DNA of 64,000 nt from an uncultured Rhodospirillales bacterium (GTDB lineage Bacteria > Pseudomonadota > Alphaproteobacteria > ATCC43930 > CGMCC-115725), in assembly GCA_903828515.1 (NCBI GenBank), contig CAIKMD010000006.1, positions 682,001 through 746,000 on the forward strand, in the 5' to 3' direction. Position 1 is the first letter of the stretch; every line of letters starts with the position of its first letter. Positions 9,057 through 17,004 of this stretch are shown piece after piece. Under the pieces are notes generated by a model. It made no database searches and had not been told where the DNA came from. It saw only the letters and a program-made list of their open reading frames with translations. Both the position numbers and the translations under genes were made by a program.

Positions 9057-10277
9057 ATGCGAATTTTGGAATGCGATTGCTGCGGCCTCCGCCACGCGCT
9101 CGGCGACTTGTCGCCGGACCGTACCGCGCTCTGCCGGCGTTGCGGCGGAGTCCTGGCGAGCACGCCATCGAACTCGCTCGAGCGTTCGCTGGCGCTGGCG
9201 GTGATGGGGCTGATCCTGGTCGTCGTGGCGAACACGATGCCGTTCATGTCGCTCAACATTCAGGGCCGCGTCCAGCTCGCCACCCTCATCACCGGCGATT
9301 TCGCGCTCTACGATCAGGGCAAATGGGAACTCGCGGCGCTGGTTCTCTTCACCACCGTGCTGGCGCCGGCGGTCAAGCTCTGCCTGATTTGCTATGTGCT
9401 CATCGGACTGCGGATGCGTCGACCGCCGCCGAAGCTGGCTTTCGTCCTGTGGCTGCTCGACTACCTTCGCCCCTGGGCGATGATCGAGGTTTATTTACTG
9501 GGCGTCTTCGTCGCCTATGTGAAGCTTGCCGCCTTCTCGACGATCGTCGTCGGGCCGGCTTGTTACGCGCTTGCCACGCTGTTGCTGGCGATGGTCGCGT
9601 TGGACAGCATGCTCGATTTCGATGCGGTGTGGGCCGAGATGGAGCGACGCGGCCTCGTCGCCAAGCCGGCGGCGCAATCGGGCGAGGGACTTTTGCTGTG
9701 CGAGACCTGCAATCTGGTCGGGCCGGTCGGTTCGGGCAGCCACGCCTGTCCGCGCTGCGGCGCGCAACGGCACCATCGCAAGCCCAACAGTGTGATGCGC
9801 GCCTGGGCGCTGGTGATCACCGCGGTCGTTCTTTACCTGCCGGCGAACATCCTGCCGGTCATGACGGTGGTGTCTTTCGGCAGCGGTGAATCGGATACGA
9901 TCCTGAGCGGTGTCAAATCGCTGTTCCTCGGCGGCATGTGGCCGTTGGCGCTCCTGGTGTTCTTTGCCAGCATCACCGTGCCGGTGCTCAAGATCGGGAG
10001 TCTGATTTTCCTGCTGATCACGACGCAAAAGGGCAGCCGCTGGCGCCTGAAGGACCGCACGATCCTTTATCGCATCGTCGAGGCGGTCGGGCGCTGGTCG
10101 ATGATCGATATTTTCATGATGTCGATTCTGGCCGGTCTTGTTCGGTTGGGATCGATCGCGACCATCGACATCGGCACCGGCGCGATCGCCTTCGCGGGTG
10201 TCGTGGTCATTACCATGTTCGCGGCCTCCGCCTTCGATCCAAGGCTGATGTGGGATGCCGCCGGAGAAAATAAATGA
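9057..10277 (+). CDS. pqiA: Paraquat-inducible protein A-like membrane protein
   Basis: A 406-residue inner-membrane protein with the duplicated PqiA architecture: two copies of a zinc-ribbon followed by about four transmembrane segments. The first ribbon is ECDCCG...CRRC in residues 4-29, the second CETC...CPRC around residue 217-240; each is followed by a VVVANTMPFMS or YLPANILPVMTV helix typical of the family. PqiA works with PqiB and PqiC in transport of lipids between inner and outer membrane. The start at 9057 places the zinc ribbon at the N-terminus; an upstream in-frame ATG at 8976 is less likely. The stop overlaps the pqiB start (ATGA). Confidence 0.92.
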   Translation: MRILECDCCGLRHALGDLSPDRTALCRRCGGVLASTPSNSLERSLALAVMGLILVVVANTMPFMSLNIQGRVQLATLITGDFALYDQGKWELAALVLFTTVLAPAVKLCLICYVLIGLRMRRPPPKLAFVLWLLDYLRPWAMIEVYLLGVFVAYVKLAAFSTIVVGPACYALATLLLAMVALDSMLDFDAVWAEMERRGLVAKPAAQSGEGLLLCETCNLVGPVGSGSHACPRCGAQRHHRKPNSVMRAWALVITAVVLYLPANILPVMTVVSFGSGESDTILSGVKSLFLGGMWPLALLVFFASITVPVLKIGSLIFLLITTQKGSRWRLKDRTILYRIVEAVGRWSMIDIFMMSILAGLVRLGSIATIDIGTGAIAFAGVVVITMFAASAFDPRLMWDAAGENK

Positions 10278-11872
10278 CCGACCTGCAACCCGGATTGCCA
10301 CCGAGCCCGGCCGCGCCGACGATACGCCGCCGGCGGATGTCGCCGATCTGGGCGTTGCCGATCGTCGCCGGGCTCGTCGCCGCCTGGCTCGGTTATACGA
10401 CCTTCGCCGGTCAGGGGCCGACGATCACGATCAGCTTCAAGACCGCCACCGGGCTTGTCGCCGGCAAAACCCTGATCAAGCACCACGACATCGAACTCGG
10501 GCTGGTGGATGCGATCGTGCCGGCGCCCGACCTGTCGAGCGTGACTGTCTCCGTGAAGATGAACAAGACCGCCACGCAGTTGCTGCGCGAGGGAACGCAT
10601 TTCTGGGTCGCCCGGCCGCGTATCAGCCTGAGCGGCCTTTCGGGTCTCGATACGCTGGTCGGCGGCAGTTACATCGAGATGGATCCGGGACCGGCGGCGG
10701 GCAAGAACACCCGAAGCTTCGCCGGTCTCGAAGAGCCGCCGGTCGTGCAGTCGGACGTCATCGGGACGACGTATATTCTCACCACCGAAAAGATCGGCTC
10801 GGTCGGTTCCGGTTCGCCGGTTTTCTTTCGCGGCATCGAGGTCGGCCAGGTCATCAACTACCAGTTCGCGGGCGTGGCGAAAGGCTTCTCCGTCCGCATC
10901 TTCGTGCGGCAACCCTATGATTCGTATGTTCGCGAGGGCACGCATTTCTGGAATGCGTCGGGGATCAGCCTGACGACCGGGGCGGACGGGTTCAAGCTCA
11001 ACATCGAATCGCTGGCGGCCGTCATCGGCGGCGGGATCGCATTCGATACTATCGACACCGGACACGCGGTTGCGGCGGCGAAGGCGGACACCGCCTTTGT
11101 CCTGTTTGACGACCACGCCGCCGTGGAGGAATCGAGTTTCACCAGCCGCACCCGCGTGATCGTGGAATTCGACGGTTCGGTGCGCGGTCTCGACGTCGGA
11201 TCGCCGGTCGAGATGCTCGGTATCAGAATCGGCCGGGTGGTCGAGTATCACCTCGTCATCGACGCGGCGACGAAGAAGATTCGCGTTCCCGTGGTGATCG
11301 AGCTGGCCATGGAGCGCGCGCAGATTCTCAACCTGCCGTCGGCGCAGCTCGGCAATGGCGCGCTCGCGATGGGATTGGTGTCGCTCGGCATGCGCGCGCA
11401 GCTCCAAACCGCGAGTCTCCTCACCGGCCAGTTGCTGATCGCTCTCGACTTCTTCCCGGACGCGCCGCCGGCGACGATCACCCTGACGGATACTTATCCG
11501 AAATTCCCGACCGTTCCGGCCCAGATGGTTGCCATGACCCGTTCCGTCGGCGCGATTCTCGACAAGCTCGCGGCGCTGCCGCTCGACGACCTGACGAAGA
11601 ATCTGGGGTCGACACTCGATTCGGCGCGTGCGCTTCTGAAGACCACTGACGCGAGCGGCAAGCCGCTCCTCGCCAGCCTGCAGCAGACCAGCGACGCGGC
11701 CCAATTGATCCTGCAGTCGATCAAGTCCGGCTATGGCGAGGATTCGCAGGTGCGCAGCGAGGCCGCGACCCTGTTGATCCAACTTCAGGCCGCGGCGAAA
11801 TCCATCACCACGCTCGCCAATTACCTCGACGAGCATCCCGAGTCCCTTCTGCGTGGAAAGGCATCACCATGA
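10274..11872 (+). CDS. pqiB: PqiB-like MCE-domain lipid transport protein
   Basis: A 532-residue protein anchored by one N-terminal helix (about residues 23-43) with three MCE/MlaD domains, roughly residues 47-115, 160-235 and 290-360, recognisable by the repeated REGTHFW signature after the first two. The C-terminal part is helical, as in PqiB, which forms a syringe-like hexamer across the periplasm. It is coupled by ATGA overlaps to pqiA upstream and the lipoprotein gene downstream, so the three are one operon for inner-to-outer membrane lipid traffic. Length matches the family. Confidence 0.92.
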   Translation: MTDLQPGLPPSPAAPTIRRRRMSPIWALPIVAGLVAAWLGYTTFAGQGPTITISFKTATGLVAGKTLIKHHDIELGLVDAIVPAPDLSSVTVSVKMNKTATQLLREGTHFWVARPRISLSGLSGLDTLVGGSYIEMDPGPAAGKNTRSFAGLEEPPVVQSDVIGTTYILTTEKIGSVGSGSPVFFRGIEVGQVINYQFAGVAKGFSVRIFVRQPYDSYVREGTHFWNASGISLTTGADGFKLNIESLAAVIGGGIAFDTIDTGHAVAAAKADTAFVLFDDHAAVEESSFTSRTRVIVEFDGSVRGLDVGSPVEMLGIRIGRVVEYHLVIDAATKKIRVPVVIELAMERAQILNLPSAQLGNGALAMGLVSLGMRAQLQTASLLTGQLLIALDFFPDAPPATITLTDTYPKFPTVPAQMVAMTRSVGAILDKLAALPLDDLTKNLGSTLDSARALLKTTDASGKPLLASLQQTSDAAQLILQSIKSGYGEDSQVRSEAATLLIQLQAAAKSITTLANYLDEHPESLLRGKASP

Positions 11873-12453
11873 ACGGCAACCAGCCGTCACGTCGTCGGAT
11901 CGTCGGCGGGCTGGCGGTTCTCGCTATGCTGAGCGCGTGTGCGAACGCGCCGTCGCCGCGTTTGTTCATTCTCTCGCCCCGCCCGGCCGATCCGGTCGGC
12001 AAGCTCGCTGCGATCGTCAAGATGAAGCGGGTGACGATCGCACAATATCTCGATCGTCCTCAGCTCGTTCGTTACGCCAGCGCCAACGAACTCGCGGTTT
12101 CGGAATTCAACCGGTGGAGCGGACAACTCGCCGATATCGTGACCGCGGCGTTGGTCCAGAATCTCGCGTCGATGTTGCCCGATTGTAAGGTCTATGCCGA
12201 TACCAGCGCGCTCACCTTGCCGCCGGCCGATATGGTCTTGGAGATCGACATCAGCCGCTTCGAGCCCGACCCGCAGGGGACGGTCGCCTTGGCGGCGCAA
12301 TGGGTCGTCCACGGCAAAGGCCGCAGCGACGCCATTCGCCTGGCGAAGATCGAAGCCCCCGCCAAGCCGAACGACGCGGCGGCGCAGGTCGCCGCGATGA
12401 ACGACGTCCTGGCGCAATTCGCTTTCCAGATCGCCACCGGCCTCGTCGCCTGA
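11869..12453 (+). CDS. pqiC: PqiC-like ABC-type transport auxiliary lipoprotein
   Basis: A 194-residue lipoprotein: RRRIVGGLAVLAMLSAC is a lipoprotein signal with lipobox LSAC, so the mature N-terminal Cys is lipidated. The mature domain (LFILSPRPADP, RVTIAQYLDRPQLVRY, FNRWSGQLADIVTAALVQNLA) is the ABC-type transport auxiliary component (PqiC/YmbA) fold. In the Pqi system this protein sits in the outer membrane and receives PqiB. It overlaps the pqiB stop by ATGA, and transcription appears to end after it, as the next gene is 210 nt away. Confidence 0.88.
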   Translation: MNGNQPSRRRIVGGLAVLAMLSACANAPSPRLFILSPRPADPVGKLAAIVKMKRVTIAQYLDRPQLVRYASANELAVSEFNRWSGQLADIVTAALVQNLASMLPDCKVYADTSALTLPPADMVLEIDISRFEPDPQGTVALAAQWVVHGKGRSDAIRLAKIEAPAKPNDAAAQVAAMNDVLAQFAFQIATGLVA

Positions 12454-12663
12454 CCGTGGTCGAGCCCAATTTCGTCTCCGCCCGCGCCCGGTAAATCACG
12501 GACATCGCGAAAATCAAAACGACCGGCATCCAAGAAGCAAAACGCGTCTGACGGCATCAGCTTCCTCGGCGCGTGGACGAACAAAAACTTCAAAGTCTCT
12601 GGCTTTGCCCTCCGCCGCCCGCAGGGCGTAGATTGACCCCGTTCCATCACCATGAGGGAAATC

Positions 12664-13533
12664 ATGACCGATACAGCTTACGTGCCGCCGAAGGTCTGGA
12701 CCCATAAGCCCGATGGCGGGCGATACGCCGCCACCAACCGGCCGATCGCCGGCGCGACCCAGGAGAAAGAACTGCCGGTCGGCCGCCACCCGCTGCAGCT
12801 TTATTCGCTGGCGACGCCCAACGGCGTGAAGGTCACCATCATGCTGGAAGAGCTTCTGGCGCTTGGTCATCGTGGCGCCGAATACGACGCCTGGCCGATC
12901 AAGATCAACGAGGGCGATCAGTTCGGCAGCGGCTTCGTCGCCGTCAATCCGAATTCCAAGATCCCCGCGCTGCTCGACCGTTCCGAATCCAAACCGGTCC
13001 GCGTGTTCGAATCCGGTTCGATCCTCGTCTATCTCGCCGAGAAATTCGGCGCCTTGCTGCCGACCGAGCGCGCGGCGCGCGCCGAATGCCTGTCCTGGCT
13101 CTTCTGGCAGATGGGCAGCACGCCTTATGTCGGCGGCGGCTTCGGCCATTTCTATGCTTACGCGCAGGAAAAAATCGAATATGCGATCAACCGCTTCGCC
13201 ATGGAGACGAAGCGTCAGCTCGACGTACTCGATCGTCGCCTGGCGGAAAGCGAATATGTCGCCGGGCCCCAGTATACGATCGCCGACATCGCGATTTGGC
13301 CGTGGTATGGCGGCCTCGCGCAGTTCAACCAATATGGCGGCGGCGAATTTCTGTCGGTGCAGGATTACAAGAACCTGCAGCGCTGGACGACGCAGGTCGG
13401 TCAACGCCTGGCGGTGAAACGCGGCCGCAAGGTCAATCGCCTGAGCGGCGACCCCGCCGATCAATTACACGAGCGGCACGACGCGAGCGACTTCGACACA
13501 AAGACGCAGGATAAACTCGCCGCGAAGAGCTGA
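12664..13533 (+). CDS. yghU: YghU-like nu-class glutathione S-transferase
   Basis: A 289-residue GST-fold protein of the YghU/nu class, whose E. coli member has disulfide-bond reductase activity with glutathione. The extended N-terminal arm (YVPPKVWTHKPDGGRYAATN) before the thioredoxin domain is diagnostic; the thioredoxin domain begins at HPLQLYSLATPNGVKV and has the cis-Pro loop NPNSKIPALLD. The helical domain ends with YTIADIAIWPWYGG. The ATG at 12664 is preferred over the one at 12652 because GAGGGAA lies at the right distance before it. It stands alone between the pqi operon and a repeat-rich gap. Confidence 0.9.
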   Translation: MTDTAYVPPKVWTHKPDGGRYAATNRPIAGATQEKELPVGRHPLQLYSLATPNGVKVTIMLEELLALGHRGAEYDAWPIKINEGDQFGSGFVAVNPNSKIPALLDRSESKPVRVFESGSILVYLAEKFGALLPTERAARAECLSWLFWQMGSTPYVGGGFGHFYAYAQEKIEYAINRFAMETKRQLDVLDRRLAESEYVAGPQYTIADIAIWPWYGGLAQFNQYGGGEFLSVQDYKNLQRWTTQVGQRLAVKRGRKVNRLSGDPADQLHERHDASDFDTKTQDKLAAKS

Positions 13534-13577
13534 CGGCGTGGTTGCTCGGCGCGATACCCTATCAATTCCCTCCCCCC

Positions 13578-13718
13578 CTTGAGGGGGAGGGTTAGGGTGG
13601 GGGGTACGACCCCCACGCTCGTGTAAGAATTGCGAAAATCCTCGACCGATGCCGATCGGCGCCTGCATCGTGAGGATCGATGGCGCGCTCCCCCCACCCT
13701 AGCCCTCCCCCTCAAGGG
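13578..13718. repeat. Palindromic repeat C (CCCTCCCCCTCAAGGGG family), IS target
   Basis: Two long inverted arms, 13578-13606 and 13690-13718, read as reverse complements (TTGAGGGGGAGGG and GGTTAGGGTGGGGGG with their complements) around an 85-nt loop. Fragments of the same family lie at 16912-16931 and 27430-27453. The transposon at 13731 is inserted directly beside the right arm, and the sequence on the other side of the transposon (CCCCCCTCAAGGGGGGAGGG) belongs to the same repeat type. The 13534-13785 gap holds nothing else that I can see. Confidence 0.8.
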
Positions 13719-13785
13719 GAGTATGATATTTGACAAACCCTAGACTATTAGTGGCATATGTTGGCTCCGGCCATACTGGGGGCAT

Positions 13786-14334
13786 ATGCGCGTTAGCGAA
13801 ACCATCCGAAAAGCGATGCCGTGGGTCGAGCCTTTGCTCGACTTCTTCGATTGGAAGAAGCGCGTCATTACCGTTGTTTTCGCGCTGGTTGTTTTTGGTT
13901 GGTCGTTCGTGAATGGCCTTCCTTGGCCGGTCATCATCGTAATTGCCTTCGCGATGATGGTAGTGAGCGCCTATGCGCTCGTGCTGCCCGGCTTAGTTAG
14001 GCTTGTAAATGTCGGATACCAGGCAGCCCCGAACACCGGCATATGGCGGCACAAGAAGAAGTTTCTTTTATGCCAAGGCGCGTGCCTTTTGGCGAACACG
14101 GTTCCGGTCTATCTGGAAAGTGAAATGAGCCCCGATGCTCACGCTTGGCTAGTGCAGTTTTATGATGCAGTTAATTCCAAGGAGATCGAATTCGTTCACA
14201 GCGCTGATGACAATCGGGACCACTATTTTGGTGGCTCCTATCATCCCCACACTCGGACGGAAATAACGAAGGAAACGCTGATAAAGTTTTGCCGGGTACG
14301 CGACAGAAACCCGGAGTTCTTGGCGGACGCCTAA
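13786..14334 (+). CDS. Hypothetical membrane protein, transposon passenger
   Basis: A 182-residue protein I do not recognise. Residues 25-45 (ITVVFALVVFGWSFVNG) and 48-70 (PWPVIIVIAFAMMVVSAYAL) form two membrane helices separated by a short turn. The following C-terminal domain of about 110 residues is soluble, with a conserved-looking IWRHKKKFLLCQGACLLAN segment and a His/Arg-rich end (YHPHTRTEITKETLIKF). It begins 45 nt inside the left end of the IS1595-type element, faces inward, and has lower GC than the flanking chromosome, so it is cargo. Function is unknown. Confidence 0.65.
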   Translation: MRVSETIRKAMPWVEPLLDFFDWKKRVITVVFALVVFGWSFVNGLPWPVIIVIAFAMMVVSAYALVLPGLVRLVNVGYQAAPNTGIWRHKKKFLLCQGACLLANTVPVYLESEMSPDAHAWLVQFYDAVNSKEIEFVHSADDNRDHYFGGSYHPHTRTEITKETLIKFCRVRDRNPEFLADA

Positions 14335-14378
14335 AATTAGGCCTCTTTAATCGCTTCCTCGGCCAGCCATCCCACGGA

Positions 14379-14576
14379 CTATTGGCGGGGAGATGGCGGG
14401 TTGAGAAACCAAAGGATTGCCGCGCCGACAATAAATATTGCGCCGACGATTTCGCCCTCGCCGGCAGTTACCAAAGCGCGCGTTGTAAATATCCCTGCAT
14501 AACCGGGCCAATACCAACTACAGACCCCAGCGCACGCAAAACCTATTGCGATGCTCTTATGCATTTGCCATCTCAT
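14379..14576 (-). CDS. Small two-helix membrane protein, transposon passenger
   Basis: A 65-residue protein with two hydrophobic stretches (IAIGFACAGVCSWYWPGYAG and EIVGAIFIVGAAILWFL) ending in PPSPRQ. Its ATG at 14576 overlaps the stop of the 50-residue gene upstream (ATGA), strong evidence that both are translated together; a second Met at residue 5 is a less likely start. It lies in the transposon between the 182-residue gene and the DUF3800 gene. Codon composition is AT-richer than the chromosome. Function is unknown. Confidence 0.55.
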   Translation of the reverse strand: MRWQMHKSIAIGFACAGVCSWYWPGYAGIFTTRALVTAGEGEIVGAIFIVGAAILWFLNPPSPRQ

Positions 14577-14725
14577 TTGGCTTTAGCTTTCGGCTTCGCT
14601 TTCGCGACTTTCCCTAGCCGCTTCTCAAACCGCTCTTTGTCGTCGTCGCATTCAAGCTGGCGAGCGGCTTCGATGAAGCGATCGCGTTGTGATAACTCGC
14701 GTTTTTCGGGACTCTTTCGTGGCAT
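14573..14725 (-). CDS. Small basic/acidic 50-residue protein, transposon passenger
   Basis: A 50-codon gene starting MPRKSPEKRELSQRDRF and ending in a Lys/Ala-rich tail (KVAKAKPKAKAK). It is charged and helical, without hydrophobic segments. From memory, similar SQRDRFIEAAR-containing small proteins recur beside DUF3800 genes and IS1595 elements in alphaproteobacteria; I cannot verify this here. It is coupled by ATGA to the membrane protein gene downstream and diverges from the DUF3800 gene, whose ATG is only 19 nt away on the other strand, so their 5' regions overlap. Function is unknown. Confidence 0.6.
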   Translation of the reverse strand: MPRKSPEKRELSQRDRFIEAARQLECDDDKERFEKRLGKVAKAKPKAKAK

Positions 14726-14744
14726 TGCGCTATCCATAAGGGCG

Positions 14745-15590
14745 ATGTCCTACGGTTATATAGCATATATCGACGAATCCGGTGATGACGGATTGCGTTC
14801 AAATTTACGGCCAGACGCGCCCCAGGGGGCGTCTGAGTGGATGGTCATTACGGCCGTGGTGGTCCGCGTTGATACCGTAGACAGTCGGACGGTCGAATGG
14901 ACACGAGAGATCATCCGCGATCTAGGCCAGCATCAAACAACGCATCTGCATTTTCACAAACTCAAGGAAGATAAGAAACGGCAAGTTTGCCGTGCCATTG
15001 CTGCGTTGCCCTTGCGCTGTTTCGTAGTTCTCTCTCACAAGCGGAACATGCTGCATCATCGAAATTTGCGGGCAGAACGCGCGACGGTGAATAGAACCGC
15101 TTGGTTCTTTTGCTGGCTTTCGAGGCTCCTATTGGAAAGGGTAACGGCCTACTGCCATCAGCGCACTTTTAGGGACTACGGGGAATGTCGGAAAATCCGC
15201 GTAGAATTTTCTGAACGAGGCGGCGTCAAGATTGATGATGTAAAAAATTACTATCGCTATTTAAGCGGGCAAAATGATCTCGGAATGATGCATCTGAACA
15301 ATTTCAATCTAGCTTGGCCAGTCGTTGATACCGAGCAAATGTTCATCTATCCGAACCGGATGCGTGCTGGCTTGCAACTCGCCGACTGCGTTTCAAGTTC
15401 GTTTTTCCAAGCTGTTGAGCGAACGCCAGCCGGAATCGTCCGGCCAGAATCTGCGAAGTTGCTGCTCAATTCCGTTTGCAGCAGAGCAAACCGGCGCTAC
15501 GGATTTGGATTAAAGGTTATGCCGACTTGGATACCTTCGCGACTGCCCGAGAATCAGTGCGAGATAATCGACTTCTACAGAAATGCGTAG
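14745..15590 (+). CDS. DUF3800 protein, transposon passenger
   Basis: A 281-residue DUF3800 protein. The family hallmark YIDESGD occurs at residues 8-14, followed by the strand EWMVITAVVVRV; the second acidic cluster is in the late LQLADCVSSSFF helix. The fold is thought to be RNase H-like, so a nuclease role on nucleic acid is plausible but not demonstrated. AAGGG precedes the ATG. It is a frequent passenger in mobile elements and here lies inside the IS1595-type transposon, diverging from the two small genes. The 270 nt after it (15591-15860) hold no gene or clear hairpin. Confidence 0.8.
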   Translation: MSYGYIAYIDESGDDGLRSNLRPDAPQGASEWMVITAVVVRVDTVDSRTVEWTREIIRDLGQHQTTHLHFHKLKEDKKRQVCRAIAALPLRCFVVLSHKRNMLHHRNLRAERATVNRTAWFFCWLSRLLLERVTAYCHQRTFRDYGECRKIRVEFSERGGVKIDDVKNYYRYLSGQNDLGMMHLNNFNLAWPVVDTEQMFIYPNRMRAGLQLADCVSSSFFQAVERTPAGIVRPESAKLLLNSVCSRANRRYGFGLKVMPTWIPSRLPENQCEIIDFYRNA

Positions 15591-15860
15591 GAAGGCGGCG
15601 AGCCCCCGGACCCTATTTCCATCGGCGGTGTCCTAGCCTGCTCACAGAGCTGGCATCCGATTCGACTGCCACGTTGCCGTGACAAGGGCACTCCGGCGTT
15701 GCTCGCCATTTTTAAGATACAAGATTCTGTCTGCTGAATCAATGACTTAGTAAGATTCTGAATTCATTCGTCAATTCGCTTTGGAAATTGGAAATCGAAC
15801 GTTAGTTGCCCAGCCGCTTCCAATTTCTCGCGTGTAGAAAATGATCGGTGCTCAATCGGC

Positions 15861-16847
15861 CTACGCTTCGGCTTCTCCGCTATCAGTGGCGCGATAGGTC
15901 AGGCGTTTTCCAACGATACCTTTCAGCGCCTTTGTCGTGCGTTCAGCATCACCCACACCAAGCGCCATGCGCTCGTTGTAGCGAAAATCAAACTCGGCGA
16001 GATAGCGCTTCAAGTGCTGCTGCGAAACGTGGTGATAGGTCCCGACAATGCCGCGCTTGAGGACACTGAAATAGCCCTCGATCGTGTTGGTATGCGCCTC
16101 GCCGCGAACGTACTCGCCTATCCCATGGTTGACGGTCTGATGCGCGAAGTCTTTGCCCATGTGGCGATACTGGCCTGCGTCGTCCGTCATGAGATTCGTC
16201 TTGGCGTCGATCTGGGCAACGAGGATCGGACGAAGCGTTGCGGCGGTCACCGCCGGGACGTGATGGGACCGGACGCGACCGCCGCGCTCGACTAGGGAGA
16301 AGGCAATCTCTTTGCCTGTGCCGCCCAGATTTCGTTTGTCGCGCTTGTGCGCGTGCTTGTTCTTTTCCTTGCCGCCGATGAAGGTCTCGTCGGCTTCAAC
16401 CGTCTTGCCTTGGCCGCCCATCTGGCCGGGGAACTTCCCTTCGCGCATAGCCTCGCGCAAACGATGGCCCATGAACCAAGCGGTTTTGAGCGTCACACCT
16501 AACGTGCGATGCAACTGGTTGGCGCTCACGCCCTTCTTGCTGCTGCACATAAGGTGCGCGGCTTGAAACCAGATATGCAGCGGGACCGGGCTATCCTCGA
16601 ATACCGTCCCTTTGCGAACGGTGAACTGGCCGCGACAGGCGTAGCACTTGCGGAGGCCATAAACCGGCTTGCCCTTGGGGTGTGCTTGGCTGGGCTTCGT
16701 GCGCTGTCCGGCGAGGCGTCCGATCTTGGCAGCGTCGGCGTTGCCGCAATGCGGGCAGGTCGGGCCATTCGGCCAGACGATCCGCTCTAGGGCTTCAAAA
16801 GCCGCCGCTTCATCGTGAAAGTAGGGCTCGGAAAGTACGCTCGCCAT
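15861..16847 (-). CDS. IS1595-family (ISXO2-like) transposase
   Basis: A 328-residue transposase. The N-terminal zinc ribbon is CPHC (residues 31-34) and CYAC (68-71), followed by a helix-turn-helix-like region (KKGVSANQLHRTLGVTLKTAW). The ISXO2-like catalytic domain carries Asp153 in EADETFIGG, Asp222 in TDDAGQY and the HTNTIEGYFSVLKRG block (Asn254, Glu257) expected for this family. All motifs are intact, so it may be active. The ATG at 16847 follows a GAGG ribosome-binding site; an in-frame GTG at 16853 is less likely. Confidence 0.92.
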   Translation of the reverse strand: MASVLSEPYFHDEAAAFEALERIVWPNGPTCPHCGNADAAKIGRLAGQRTKPSQAHPKGKPVYGLRKCYACRGQFTVRKGTVFEDSPVPLHIWFQAAHLMCSSKKGVSANQLHRTLGVTLKTAWFMGHRLREAMREGKFPGQMGGQGKTVEADETFIGGKEKNKHAHKRDKRNLGGTGKEIAFSLVERGGRVRSHHVPAVTAATLRPILVAQIDAKTNLMTDDAGQYRHMGKDFAHQTVNHGIGEYVRGEAHTNTIEGYFSVLKRGIVGTYHHVSQQHLKRYLAEFDFRYNERMALGVGDAERTTKALKGIVGKRLTYRATDSGEAEA

Positions 16848-16872
16848 GACCACACCTCGTAAATACCCTTAT

Positions 16873-16901
16873 AAAATAGGGTTTGTGTGTGGGTTTGTCA
16901 A
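16873..16901 (-). promoter_or_regulatory. Promoter of the transposase, embedded in the transposon end
   Basis: On the minus strand TTGACA (16896-16901) and TATTTT (16873-16878) are separated by 17 nt. The -35 box lies in the terminal inverted repeat with its first base in the flanking direct repeat, so full promoter strength would depend on the insertion site. The transposase ATG is about 26 nt downstream of the -10 box. Confidence 0.6.
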
Positions 16902-16963
16902 GTATGATATTCCCCCCTCAAGGGGGGAGGGAATTTCAGCGTGGCTTTAAGAGCACCGGCGTC

Positions 16964-16998
16964 AGACCGGTTTCCCCTGCCACAACGTGTCGCAATCG
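16964..16998 (-). pseudogene. Fossil C-terminal tail of an M24-like gene
   Basis: Read on the minus strand, this stretch encodes C-D-T-L-W-Q-G-K-P-V-stop, matching the last residues C-D-V-L-W-Q-G-K-P-A-stop of the M24-like gene ending at 17847. By eye 28 of the last 33 bases agree. It lies 3' of the GST gene, as the intact tail lies 5' of it, so it looks like the remnant of a tandem duplication of a GST/M24 unit. Confidence 0.6.
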
Positions 16999-17004
16999 TT
17001 CTCC

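Larger units (their letters stand above)
13731..16900. mobile_element. IS1595-type transposon with passenger genes
   Basis: An element of about 3170 bp with inverted ends TGACAAACCC (13731-13740) and GGGTTTGTCA (16891-16900). It is bracketed by an identical direct repeat AGTATGATATT at 13720-13730 and 16901-16911. The family usually makes an 8-bp duplication, so part of the 11-bp match may be terminal bases of the element or chance. It carries an ISXO2-like transposase at the right end plus four passengers: a 182-residue membrane protein, a coupled pair of small genes and a DUF3800 gene. Its internal composition is visibly less GC-rich than the flanks. It sits inside palindromic repeat C. Confidence 0.85.

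Noticed and set aside
15591-15860. Possible RNA gene or terminator after DUF3800
   Set aside because: Repeated AAGATTCTG words and a short T run are present, but no stable hairpin or tRNA-like fold could be drawn.
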